A DNA stretch of 64,000 nucleotides from Perca fluviatilis (Eukaryota; Chordata; Actinopteri; Perciformes; Percidae): positions 34,221,498 through 34,285,497 of the forward strand of contig NC_053112.1 of NCBI RefSeq assembly GCF_010015445.1, written 5' to 3'. The translations under genes were made by a program, and so were the position numbers. Each line of letters opens with the position of its first letter. The first letter of the stretch is position 1. Below, piece after piece: positions 11,047 to 22,749 of the stretch. Under the pieces are notes generated by a model that saw nothing but the letters and a program-made list of their open reading frames with translations, was not told the DNA's origin and searched no databases.

Positions 11047-11355
11047 TTTATTACTAGGGCTGTCAGTTTAAGGCGTTATTAACAGCGTTAACGCAAACCC
11101 ATTTTAACGGCGTCAATTTTTTTACCGCGCGATTAACGCTCTTTTTGGCCTCGCAAACTTTGTAGTTTTTTTTCACATGCTGTTGCAACAACTAGTAACG
11201 TTAGAAAAACTACAACACCACACCGGATCTAGCTAGACCGGAAACGAAACAACTGTCACGTGGGCCACACTTGTTTTTGTTTGGGCACGCGAGCCAGCCA
11301 AAGAGTAGCAGGCTAATGTTACGTTTTGAGTGGATGGCGAGCGTGAGATGCCGAA

Positions 11356-14300
11356 ATGGATGCCAATAAGATTCTGAATGGAAAGTTTACTTTTAAAAAG
11401 TTGCCAAATGGTTCCATTGACAAGACCAAAGTGATGTGTGTGCTTTGTGGTTGTGAACTGAGCTATCATCACAGCACGTCCAGTCTGAAATACCACTTGA
11501 TGGTCAAGCACACAGCTGATGTGAATTCTCTGCTCCCTCGTCAAAGCCAGGCGACAATGGATGATTTCAGACAGAAGCACATGGATACTGCAACTAAGAA
11601 CAAACTTACTGCAGCCATAGCTAAATGGGTGGCTACTGCATGTAGGCCTGTTAATGTTGTGGAGGACGAGGGTCTAGCTGATATCATTCGCATCGCATCC
11701 AACGACTGGACCTACGAATTGCCTTCGAGAGCCACCATTACAAGCCACGTACAGAAATTGTACGAAACGGAGAAGGCTAAGGTACAGCAGGCGTTGGAGA
11801 ATACAAAAGCAGTCATGCTCACTGGTGATTACTGGACGTCCGTCAGTAATCACAACTACCTCGGGGTCACAGCGCATTACTTTGATCCACAGTGGAAACT
11901 TCAGTCGCATGCTTTGACTGTTCTAAAGACAGAAGAGAGGCACTTTGCTGACGCTGTTGCAGAGCACTTTATGCTAGTAGCTAGAGAGTGGGACATCGAA
12001 CACAAAGTTGTCTCACTGACCACGGATAGTGCATGCAACATGATTGCAGCGGCCAGGCAGCTCCCCTTTGAGCACATGCCGTGCATTGCACACAGTGTGC
12101 ACCGAGCCGTCATGGTTTCTCTAACCAACAGCCCGTTTGACAGCGCATTAGCAAAATGCAGAAAGGTTGTGGGACATTTTAAGCACAGCCCAGCAAACCA
12201 AGCGGAGCTCGAGCAACAACAAGTCACACATCATCAGAAGAAAGAGTCACTCGCACAGGAAGTGTCAACCAGATGGAATAGTACCCTGGAAATGATCAAG
12301 CGTGTTCAGCGGAATGCTGAACCACTGAAAGATGCACTGGCCCTGCACACAACCAACATCGCCATGCCAACAGTTACTGAGCTGGAGAAACTGAAGAAGC
12401 TTGAGGCTGTGCTGGAGCACTGCAGGTAATTTATTGTGTATCCATGTCGTTTGTATATCTGTTTGTTTAAAGTGGCCATATTATGAAAAAAACACTTTTT
12501 GTTATTTTGTGTCTCTGGTGCTTCCACACACATACAAACTTTGAAAAAAATCCATCCATGCTGTTTTGAGTGAGATACGGTTTATGAATGTGTCCTGCCT
12601 TTAGTCTCTGGGTGAGCTGTTCAAAATCGGCCCGGATTGGGACGTCACAATCCGAAACGACCTGGCTAAACGCAACCGTTAGCTCGTAGCGTTAGCATGC
12701 TAATGCTAATGCTACCTCGTTCTCAGTAGCAAAGCACTGCTACAACACACACAAGTTCACCATAATCTACAAAAGAACTACTTACATGTGCTCCCTCATT
12801 TAGAAGTCTCCCAGCTAATCCTGCCTTGTAACTGACCGAAGTTGGAGAAACAGCCTTTCTTTTACTTCTATGGAGCTAGCTAGCTGACATGATCTACAAC
12901 TGAGCTACTGCGCATGTGCGAGTGCAATCAAAGATAGTACAGAAGAAGAAGAAGAAAAGAGGTCTCACTCTGTAGCTAAAACAGAAACCAGGTGAAAAGA
13001 GGATCTGCAGCAGTGAGAGAGAGCTGTGCAGTACAACAACAATATGGTGTTTTTTGAAAATTAAACCATGTAAACCTATTCTGGTACAACCTTAAAATAC
13101 AATTATGAACCTGAAAATGAGTATAATATGGGCGCTTTAATAATCAAAGTAGGTCTGTGTCAGAACAGTAACGTTAAAGGGGTGATAGAATGCAAAACCG
13201 ATTTTACCCTGTCATAGTTGAATAACGACAGTTCGGTGGGTAAATAGGACATACATAGAAGCTCAAAGTCCCACTGACACCCCTTTACTATGAAAATCTC
13301 ATATTTTGAAACTGCCGCTGAAAACGGGCGAATCCCAACAAAGCTGAGTTGCTTACGCAAGCGTCTCAAAATCCGGAACCTTAAGAGAACAGTCACGCCC
13401 CAACATTTACATAGGCTACACAACTGACCTGAGATCAGGTAGTCTTCTGAATCTAGCTAGGTCACGCAGATCTCTGCTATTCCATTACAAAATTCACTTA
13501 TGAAACTTTTTTATGCGAGAAATCAACCATATAAAGCTCAAATATGGGCCGCTTTACAAAAAAGGATGGCTAATTGCAAATTTTCTCCGACTGTGTGTCG
13601 GAGTTTAGTGCCGGTGTTGGTGCTGCCTGGGTTGCTACAAACGCCACCCTGACCGCAGTGTCAGCGAGCTTGTTACGCCCACAATCTTTTACCGCAGCCC
13701 GCAGGTTCCAGTTAATCTGTGTTGAGTTATTTAAACAAACAATCGGGGAAATAAAGCCTCTTGTCCGCGAGTCTCATTGATAGAGCCGCGGTGAGATGGA
13801 GTCCATCAATGAGAGCTAGCTAGCCTCCTCCTAACTCTGACATTCACAAAAATACATTCAATTGATATCCGAAATCGGACAAGTGTTAGCTAAGCTTTGT
13901 AAGACCTTGAGGAACCTGTAATATTCATGCCGTGACGAAATTCAAACTGTAAATATACTTTAGTTATGCGAAGTGAGCAAGCTGCGATATTTCCCCATTG
14001 TAATGAATGGGACATATAGCAAGCAGCTGCTCGTCCCTACAAAGACGCCTTATGCGTTCATAAAAATGCCTTAAAATCAAATCGGACACAACGGTTAGCT
14101 TTATAAGACATTGGGGAATGATGTTATATAAGTGGCGTACGAAATTCAAACTGTAAATATAATTTAGTTATGGCGACAGTGTAGCTAGCTAGCTGCGGTA
14201 TTTCCCCATTGTAATGAATGGGACATATAGCAAGCAGCTGCTGGTCCTACAAAGAGCGCCCGGTTCATAAAAATGCCTTAAAATCAAATCGGACACAACG

Positions 14301-16075
14301 GTTAGCTTTATAAGACATTGGGGAATGATGTTATATAAGTGGCGTGGACGAAATTCAAACTGTAAATATAATTTAGTTATGGCGAAAGTGTAGCTAGCTA
14401 GCTGGCGGTATTTCCCCATTGTAATGAATGGGACATATTGCAAGCAGCTGCTGGTCCTACAAAGACGCCGCCGTTCATAAAAATGCCTTAAAATCAAAGT
14501 GGCGGTACGAAATTCAAACCTTAAATATATTATAGTTATGCCGGCAGCTGGCCGCGGAGCCCCGCAGAGAGAGTTATCCAGCAAGCGGGACCTTGGGTTG
14601 AGCAGGGCTTAGGTACGCTGGACTTTAGACGTCGCTGTGATCGTGAGCAAAGTCCGACACGTCTTACCAAATTTGCAATTAGCCATCAAATTTTGTAAAA
14701 CGGCCCATATTTCAGCTTTATATAGTTGATTTCTCGCTTAAAAAGTCTCAGAAGTGAATTTGGTAATAAAACATTGCAGTGTCTAGAATATGAGATTCTG
14801 TCGCTTCTCTAATGTATGTGTATTGGGGATTCGCTCAACCAATCAGCTGCGTCTCTAATATGTGATGCATGGCAAGTCGCTCAACCAATCAGCGCGCAGC
14901 TCATCTAAATATTCATGACCATACCATATTTGGAAGAAAAGCTCTTGTTACAAATAGGGCCAAAACACAGGGATGCATAAGGGCCAATAAAATATCAACC
15001 AGGCCATTTTCAGCCCAACCAATGTTACATACCCCATTAGGAGACCATAAGGAACAGTGTGAAATACCCTATATAATCATTCTATCACCCCTTTAATGAT
15101 TGGGTGTGTTAATGTGCGTGCAGGTAGGCTATGCATGTGTGAAAGATTAGAGTGTGTGTGAGTGTGGTGAGTGAGTGAGTGAAAGAACTCTGTGTGAATT
15201 ACAGTAGGCCTAACTAGTTCCCCACAAAAGTGATTCTCTATATTATTGCAGGTATGTTTCTAAACTTCTGGGAGGAGAGAAGTTTGTGTCTTGCTCAGTG
15301 GTGCTGCCAGCATTGTGTCATCTGTCACGAGTGATGGAAGTCACTGAGGACGACCCAGCTTACATGCTCAAGTTCAAGGGAACCTTCGCAGCAGACATGG
15401 AGGGTCTCAAGGAGAAGACCAACATCACATGGCTGAGAGTTGCGACAGCAAATCTTGACCCAAGGTCAGATTGCCATGTTTCATTCTTACACTCATCCTC
15501 ATTCTCAACATTGTGTTTCTCTCAGTGTGTTTGTTTTGTTAGGTTGTTTGCTTCTTTACTTTGTATTTTTATTTAGCACTGTAGAGATAGGGGTGTTGTC
15601 GCAATTTTGTTATACCTGCACCTGTACTTGTATTAAAGTTGCATTTCATTTAATTTCAAGGTTTAAGGACCTCAAGTGTCTGAGCAAACCTGACAGGGCT
15701 GAGGTGTGGGGTACGATCCTCGCCTTGCTCCAGGAGATGGTAAGCGAGAGGCCTGCACAGCCGAATAACCAAGTCACGCCTGAGCCTCCTACGAAGAAAC
15801 CAACTCTCATGCTTGCAAACGAGTCTTCGTCTGATGAAGAGGAGGACAGTATTATGGATGACTGTCCCCAGGAATGGTGGTCCACACATGAAGGGGCACA
15901 CAGTGAAATGGCCCGCCTTGCACGCAAGTACTTAGCAACACCAGCCACATCAGTACCTTCTGAAAGGTTGTTTTCACTGTCTGGGCATGTTGTACAAAAG
16001 AAGCGAGCTTCCCTGTTGTCTGAAAATGTCAACAGGCTTGTCTGTTTGAGTAACTGGCTGAAAGCAAAGAAGTAG
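11356..16075 (+). CDS. hAT transposase, BED zinc finger, three exons, apparently intact
   Basis: Exons are 11356-12425, 15252-15464 and 15661-16075 (1070+213+415 nt, 565 codons plus stop). The junctions are AG|GTAATT..TTGCAG|G and AAG|GTCAGA..TTCAAG|G, both keeping phase, and the second rebuilds the DPRFKDLK motif. The protein would cut and paste the element in the nucleus by binding its ends. A BED finger is formed by C28, C31, H47 and H52. Catalytic acids of the hAT RNase-H-like fold are likely D158 (LTGDYWTS), D224 (LTTDSACNM) and E529 (PSERLFS). CIAH (243-246) and RW (306-307) are conserved hAT landmarks. Residues about 495-565 form the C-terminal dimerisation region. The ATG at 11356 is used because earlier ATGs (11334, 11348) hit stops within 12 codons. 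The length is short for ZBED-like proteins, but no motif is missing. Splicing is inferred from consensus only. Confidence 0.88.
12467..13140. mobile_element. TTAA MITE in hAT intron 1
   Basis: It is flanked by TTAA at 12467-12470 and 13137-13140. The termini AAAGTGGCCATATTATG and CATAATATGGGCGCTTT, read inwards from each side, form a short imperfect inverted repeat. The right end, read inwards, is GCGCCCATATTATACTCATTTTCAGGTTCATAATTG, which I recognise as a very common fish MITE. It has no coding capacity. Confidence 0.8.
13174..15096. mobile_element. Large TTAA MITE in hAT intron 1, with internal tandem repeats
   Basis: TTAA duplications lie at 13174-13177 and 15093-15096. The termini AAAGGGGTGATAGAATG and CATTCTATCACCCCTTT are perfect inverted repeats of 17 bp. 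It is nearly 1.9 kb, unusually long for a MITE, because of the internal tandem array at about 13865-14560. No transposase frame is present; open frames inside are products of the repeats. Confidence 0.85.
13865..14560. repeat. Tandem array, about 207-210 bp unit, 3-4 copies
   Basis: The landmark TTAAAATCAA recurs at 14071, 14278 and 14488, and a diverged first copy shares AAATCGGACA near 13872. Every unit carries GAAATTCAAACTGTAAATAT and TTTCCCCATTGTAATGAATG. The array is confined to the MITE. Confidence 0.8.
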
Positions 16076-16594
16076 TATGCTTACATTTTATTGGTTACCG
16101 TTACTGTTCATACTTTCTGAAATAAGAGGCTGGGTTGATGAGCCTCTGGTGAATAAAGAGCAGTAGCCTGACTGCTATGTTCAAAGCAAACTTGAGAAAA
16201 AGAAAGTATTAAGCCATGGTTTAACTGCACTATAGGCTGAGTCCTAGTTTACCTTACATGTGCACTTTGTAATTTGATTTTGTATCGCCCTGTTTTGATC
16301 CCTTAGAAAGGGCTGTTGAAGGGGCTGTTTGTGTGACAAAGTATTTTTTCACCCTTTTATTGAAGGACAGTGTTACATTGTGTGAGAGATTATTTGCTCC
16401 AAGTGTGAATGTTAGTTTTCCATGTGTTTTCCAGCATTAAAATGAGAAAAAAATAATGGGACAAAAAGAAATCAAGGGACATTTAGAATAGATAAAAATG
16501 TGCGATTAATTGCGATTAATCGCGAGTTAACTATGACATTAATGCGATTAATTACGATTAAATATTTTAATCGCTTGACAGCACTATTTATTAC

Positions 16595-18350
16595 TAAAGT
16601 TTGTTTTCCACTGTTAGACTGGACAATCAGAGAAGTTGATGGGGCCAAGAAGAATTTCTTTAAACAAATAAGAAGTAAGATGTCTGAACTGGGCATGAAA
16701 ACGGGTCAGGGGTAAAAAAGGTGAAAAGGATATTACCTCTAGGGGGGTCAGGTGGCATGCTGCCCCGGAAGAACATTTTAAATATTCCATATTTTAAAGC
16801 ATCAATCTGATGCATTTTGAGATACATTTTTTGCCAACCAACAGTGTAATATTTCATATGCACTCATTAAAGTTAATTTGACTGGCAAAACAGTTAAAGT
16901 CCTTCTGACATTACACAATAATAAAAGTCATAATTTTTAAAAACGAAAAAGTTTTGGATACATTTTTACTTCTTCCAACCATATGTTAAATATAGAGTCA
17001 ATGTGGATTTACATATTGCAATAATATCATAATCCTACAATGAATCATTGTGAAAGCTAAACTTTGGCCAGGTCATCATCAAAAAAGGGAATTAGTACAT
17101 TCATGATTTTGTCCATGTTGATATTAGCTGCTTTATTTACATTTATTAAAAACGTCCCATTGTTTATCTTTTCATATAGCTAGATGTCTAAACTCTGGGA
17201 CGTAAATACCTGCCATGCTAATTCCAAACAGACAGCTTTGTCAAGGCAGTTTGGGCTTACACAGTGGCCATTGGTAATAACAAATCATGTTCCGCTATGA
17301 ACGTGCACACTCGTATTGTTTGTATCACGGTCGGTCAGTAAAGGAACAGTCGCAGTGGTAGCGGTCGTTGCCCGTAACGTAGTCGTATGACAGAGTGCAT
17401 GGACCGAAGCCTTGTGACTAGCAAGCACTTTTTTACCGCTGCTGCCGTACAGTGTCTTCCTTGAACATGCGCTGCAGAAGCAAGCACCCGGCTCCCTCAT
17501 GGCTTCCCGTCTCCACCCTTTTCCTCTTGTCCTCTATTCATGCCCAGCGCCATTTGTTTTAACTCCTTTTTCAACTAAAGCTGCCTGTATCTACATGCTC
17601 CAAGTTTGATAAACTTTGCCTCCATTTTTTTAGCCACGTTAGCTGCTACTTAACCCCCCCCCTTAAACATTTTCTCATCGAATCTACACGATTCATGTAG
17701 GTCACCTATTGTGGTTTCAAAACGGCGAATTTTGCCAAAAAGGTGAGTGATTTTCATGTCTGCTGAACGCCACAAAGTTACCCAACCAAAAATTACAATA
17801 GAAAACAACCATAGTGTCTAGCAAAAGTCTGAACAGTCCAGGAAGGGTGGAAAGTGTCTCTAAAAGATGAGTGGGGAAAGATGTGAATCACTTTAGGGGC
17901 TCTGCTGCTTTTGCTCTGTCACTCGCACGCACACAGCCAGTACACTCTTTTACTCATCTCATGCAGGCGTTGAACTCCATTAGATGTCTCCACCGGCTTG
18001 CCTGGCGCCGGCACTGAGGGTTGTTAGAGGTTACAGACTTACCTCTAAAATGAACAATTCTGATCAGTATGACAAGTCTGAAACACTAAGGAAAGTCAGT
18101 GTCATGATATAGCAAATTACACTCAATGTACTTTTCAAATTTGTACAAGTACACAATATACAGATAAATATAGAAAATGCAACAATAACGATACACACTT
18201 AGTAAATGCGTCGTCTGTTTTGGTTATTTCATGTGGCTTGTTGATTATTATTGGAAAAAAAATATTCTTCAAGGAGAAACTACACCACATAATGTTATTT
18301 CCTTCTCTTATCCCATTAATTGTCCCAGTAAGCCATGCTAGTGAGCCAGC
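16595..18350. other. No recognisable gene
   Basis: AT-rich, with a moderately CpG-containing patch at 17280-17500. Frames here are short and without motif. A C-run lies at 17656-17663. Confidence 0.3.
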
Positions 18351-18358
18351 ATGCACAA

Positions 18359-19247
18359 CAGGCTTGTGCAAAATTCAGAATTTCAGAATTGGCCTCCATT
18401 CAATTCATGAATTGGAATTTGAATTGAATTGACTCTGTCCCACAGCAAGTTGAATTTTAATTTGAATTGGAATGACAGGAAGTGGAATTAAATTCATGGC
18501 AATTCAAAGAAATTCCACACAGTCACACAATAGAAAGAATGTGTTGAATCTCACATACATTCAGTGTTAGGAAGGTTACTTTGGAAATGTAATTGCTTAC
18601 TGTTATATACCCATTATAAATGTGGTTTGGATTACTTTATTTAGATTACTTTATCAATGCAAAGCAATTTCCTTTTAATTTGATTAGTAACTAGTTGAAT
18701 TACACATTTTAGGGGGACTTAGGGACTTCTGAAAGTTAAAGTCCAGAGTTGACCATCAAATTGTGTAGAACAGAAGCTTTCAAACAAATGCCCACCTCAA
18801 ATTGTTTGGCAACCATTTTAAATACTTGGTTAAAGTAAAGCATTCTGCTGAAATGGAGTCATGTTCCATCGTTTACAATTACAATTACAATAAATCAAAC
18901 TTAATTATTTGTTCTGTGACTAGAGCTTTTAACATTCATTGCTGGTGGAAAACATTTCCTGTTAATGTAATCTGTACAAGTAGTTCAAACTAATATCATT
19001 TATAGAATATGTAATGCAATCATATTTGACATATATTGTAAAGTTTCATTGTTAAACACTTAAATCATGTATTTGAATTTCTTTGAATTTTTATTGAATT
19101 GCAATTCTGCTTCCTTTAATTCAAATTTGAATTGTAATTCTAGATCCTGTTTTTGACATCAATTCATTGAAATTCAATTCAAATTCAAGAATTGAATTGG
19201 AATTTACAAAACATTCTCAATTCAATTCTGAATTGTGCACAAGCCTG
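18359..19247. mobile_element. hAT MITE, CAGGCTTGTGCA termini
   Basis: It begins CAGGCTTGTGCAAAATTCAGAATT and ends AATTCTGAATTGTGCACAAGCCTG, good inverted repeats. The flanks are ATGCACAA at 18351-18358 and 19248-19255, a perfect 8-bp duplication. The subterminal zones are dense in GAATT/AATTC words (18380-18500, 19070-19230). No coding frame is present. Confidence 0.92.
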
Positions 19248-19752
19248 ATGCACAACAACAGGGCCCTGGAACTGGGACACCTACCTGGAATGCAGCCACA
19301 CCTTTTATTTTTGCTGCTGTAATTCTGTACAAATCTGTGGTCAGATGTGTAAGAGGCTTGAACATTTCAACCCAAGGAAGTCTGTGCAGCGATTCTTTTC
19401 CCCCCTCCACACAATATTTAACACTCAGGTACTGTTTAGGTGGCACATGGTTCCCCAGCTCTTGTCTTTAGTCTTACTTGTTTGCCCACAATACGGACAC
19501 TCATAACAACCTTTTGTGCTGTGTAAAGTTAATTAGCGCTGACATATTCAGTCCATACTTTTAGTGATCTTGACATTGCTTTAAGCAGCACTGCAGACAA
19601 TGTTCTATTTCTGGCCCGTGGATTTTTGCCTACATTAAATTACACTCCTCTTACTGTTTTAGTAGCTCTATTTACACTTGCCTGTCTCTGTTTTCTTGTT
19701 GCCATGAACGTTACCCAAAAGTTCACTTTGAAAGATCTGTGTACATGTGAAA

Positions 19753-19828
<76 letters not shown>
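19753..19828. repeat. (CA)n microsatellite
   Basis: Uninterrupted CA dinucleotides, about 38 units. Confidence 0.97.
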
Positions 19829-19830
<2 letters not shown>

Positions 19831-20351
19831 CATTGGTGTTCATTCTTGGGAATGCATGCACACAAGTGGATGTTCCTGTCACTTCATCTTCATTTTGATT
19901 GTCACTGTGATGTCGCAGAGCTGTCCATCAAGAAAACATGGGAGATCACATCAGGGACATGGTCTATAGCAATGGGATGCCATAGGCTTTTGCCATACTG
20001 TTATATTCTGTGTCATTTTATACATTGTAGCTTTGAATAAAAAGAAAGGTCATTTTATGTCCCATTCCAAATATTAAAATATTACGCAAACAGACTAAAT
20101 TGGGTAAAATATGCACGAGACCAGGATTACTGCCTGGCATATTTGTTTATCGGTTTACCACTGGAAGCATAAAAAGGGCAAAGGATTATCAAATACAAGA
20201 CCCAAAAGAAGAAAATAAGATCCTTGTATTATTTATGTGACATCTTACCTTTGCAGAGACAATGTCTGTCTGTGGAAGGAAGATGAAATATACTAAGCAT
20301 ACGTATATAAATATTTTAAGCATTTGAGCTGCATTCGACTTAACTTTGGCA

Positions 20352-20354
<3 letters not shown>

Positions 20355-20395
<41 letters not shown>
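20355..20395. repeat. T homopolymer, about 41 bases
   Basis: A single uninterrupted T run. It could be the poly-A of an inserted retrocopy on the minus strand, but no retrocopy is recognisable beside it. Confidence 0.9.
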
Positions 20396-20401
<6 letters not shown>

Positions 20402-20819
20402 GCACCAAGTCTGCAGACAATGAATTATGCAGTAACATATTTAAAAGCACACCTGCATGTTTTAGCAGTACTACATGTTGTGGTAGTCACTAGCCATGGG
20501 CGGCTTAAGACAGTTTATAGTGGTATAGTATAGTGTGACTACTCACAGAAATAGTACAGTTTAGTACACTAGGCCAAAAGTGAGGCATGTAAATAAAAAT
20601 ATATCTAAAATAAATAGCCTATATTAAATGAAAACAGGCCTATTTCTAAGAATGCTCCTTAAGTTGTTTTCTATAACAATAACTGACTGAGTACAATAGC
20701 TCAGATCGCCAGCAGCTGTCTGCTTGGAGACGCATCCACGTCTCTCACTCACACACAGTAGGTTACACACTGAGCTATTCCCCATAGTACTTAAGTTGCT
20801 CTTTTAATTGAGTTGTCAT

Positions 20820-21225
20820 TCTCAACCTAGTCTATATCATTCCACTTCCAAGATTGCTCCGTTGCCACCGTAAAATCTGCCAGATTTCACTCATTTAGGC
20901 CGGATATCAGTTGCCTTGGGCTTCCTTTGTGTTGGCATTTTAAACTCTGTTCGATTAATGAGGAGGGTGGTTAACCTTTCCTCAGATCTCTGCAGGGTAA
21001 ATCCAGACAGCTAGCTAGACTATCTGTCCAATCTGAGCTTTCTGTTGCATGACTAAAACAACTTTTAAAACGTACACGTTCCACAAAAACAAGTTCCTTC
21101 CTGAGCCTATTTTGCAGTGGCACCGCAGCTTTTCTCCACCCAAGACCATTGTGATTGGTTTAAAGAAATGCCAATAAACCAGAGAATGTTTTCCTCCCAT
21201 CCCCCAATGAGCCGGGCAGACGCAG
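20820..21225. repeat. Dispersed teleost repeat, unclassified
   Basis: Carries 'gactatctgtccaatctgagctttctgttgc'-type sequence that I associate with a common fish repeat whose other end reads GGTCTGGCAATGCGAGAC. That other end is seen separately at 59603-59622. The assignment is from memory. Confidence 0.4.
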
Positions 21226-22166
21226 CATTACCGAAGAAATAGCTTATGTAACGCAACATCAAACTATTGTCTCAACCCATATCTTGTTTGAAAATATATC
21301 GATACAACTTTACTTTCAATGTCAACAGAACTCATCTGTTTGAGAGACAGACTCTGCCTCCTATCATCTTTACGGAGATCAAGGTGGCAACGCTGTTCTG
21401 CCCCTGCTCTTTCAGATAGGAGTGACCTCATAGTCAACATCAGAAAAAGGTTTATGCCAACATCCTTCCCATGGTGTATGATTACCTCATTTTAATGCAA
21501 TTCATACAGCAATATGTAACCAGAAGATGAAAGCAATGCAAGTACTTCATCTTCTGGTGACAATTGCCTCCGGTGAGCCCCTCACTCATACAGGGACAGT
21601 TGATGTTCTTGGGACCTGGAGCAAATAATATATACTGAAATCCATTTTTCCTTGTCCTTGGAACGGCTTGAAACTGTCATCATTTGAAAAATGAATGAAT
21701 AGTTAGGACCAAGGAGTAACCAGTGCTGTGGTAGCTTGTTTTTGTTTCGGTTCCTCCGTATGCATGGCATGGGTAGACAGCTGTACAGCTGCTTGAGTCC
21801 CAACATCTGAGTTGATTCCTGTGGTGACTGCATCTGTTCATGGTAATTGTCTGAGCTGACTAACATTGGATACAGATTATATGTGTTAGGACACATACAG
21901 CTATTTGTTTGTTTAACAAATAGATTCACAGTTGCATGTTCTGCCGGGGTTCCTTAGCAGCTATGAAGTAGCATGTGCTTGTGTTATTACTGTATGTATT
22001 TTGCAAGACAAAACAGATTTCATGATCTATATTTATAGTGAAACTAATTATTTTTGGCTGATCTAAACTCTGCTCATACAGTATTAAAAAAGTAATTTAC
22101 TTCATTTCTGCTTATTTAGGGCCACAACCGCCTTTTAGATGTATCCAGGGATTAGGTAGTATCTAC

Positions 22167-22269
22167 CAGGGGTGTCGAACGGGGGGGGGGGAGGAATAGC
22201 CGTGGATCTGGGGAGGGGCCCATAGAGAATGCCTTTCTACAGGGCCCAGAATTTTGTGCTGCGCCCCTG
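22167..22269. mobile_element. Tiny hAT MITE (103 bp)
   Basis: It starts CAGGGGTGTCGAAC and ends TGCGCCCCTG, flanked by GTATCTAC at 22159-22166 and 22270-22277, a perfect 8-bp duplication. Its right half shares a long stretch with bases 1-60 of the window in inverted orientation, and its termini match the hAT at 994-2471. Confidence 0.9.
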
Positions 22270-22749
22270 GTATCTACACTAAGTATGCTTCCTTGCTCCG
22301 CTGTTCATCCATTGATGTTATATAAGAACTGGATACAGCGTTCGAGGAGGAGCCCCGTTCATTCCCATGAGAGTTGCTCAGTGGAGCCAAAAATTACCCA
22401 AAGGATCAGCACTACTTACGCATTGTGTGGACCATAGAGCAGGCACACTAGAGACCTCCACCGGCCGAGCTACTTCCGGTTTAGCGCTCCAGTGACTTAA
22501 ATGGGAATTAAAAAATGTAATTGTGTGGCCAGACTTTCAAAATTTTATTTTAGAGGCCATCACTTGATGGCCCGGGAGTTGCAATTCCACCATTTAGTGG
22601 CTAAGTTTAATTTGCGTCAAAGCCCGGCACACTTCCTGGGAGCCTGTGTTCATTAGGCAGTGAGGCAGAAACCAATCATCACCATCTTGAAGAATATGGC
22701 TATTCCCTCAAATGGAATGAAGAGAAGACAAGGAGCAAAGTGACAGAAG

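Larger units (their letters stand above)
11055..16586 (+). mobile_element. Potentially autonomous BED-finger hAT transposon
   Basis: The ends are TAGGGCTGTCA (11055) and TGACAGCACTA (ending 16586), an 11-bp inverted pair with one mismatch, followed inwards by GATTAA-rich subterminal repeats. Both flanks are TTTATTAC (11047-11054 and 16587-16594), a perfect 8-bp target duplication. The element carries a three-exon transposase gene with every exon open. Two MITEs (12467-13140 and 13174-15096) lie in intron 1. An AATAAA lies at 16152-16157, after the stop. Confidence 0.95.
19256..22158. other. No certain gene; simple repeats and one dispersed repeat
   Basis: Contains the CA microsatellite, a 41-base T run and the repeat at 20820-21225. 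Other open frames are short and unrecognised. Confidence 0.3.

Noticed and set aside
12900..12960. GAAGAAGAAG purine run as exon enhancer of a host gene
   Set aside because: Lies inside a MITE in the hAT intron with no adjacent exon.
14189..14584. 131-codon minus frame in the large MITE
   Set aside because: Spans the 207-bp tandem array; repeats itself internally and has no homology I recognise.
19626..20040. Open frames across the CA array giving poly-His/Thr or Cys/Val proteins
   Set aside because: They are translations of the dinucleotide repeat; the same holds at 50687-51148.
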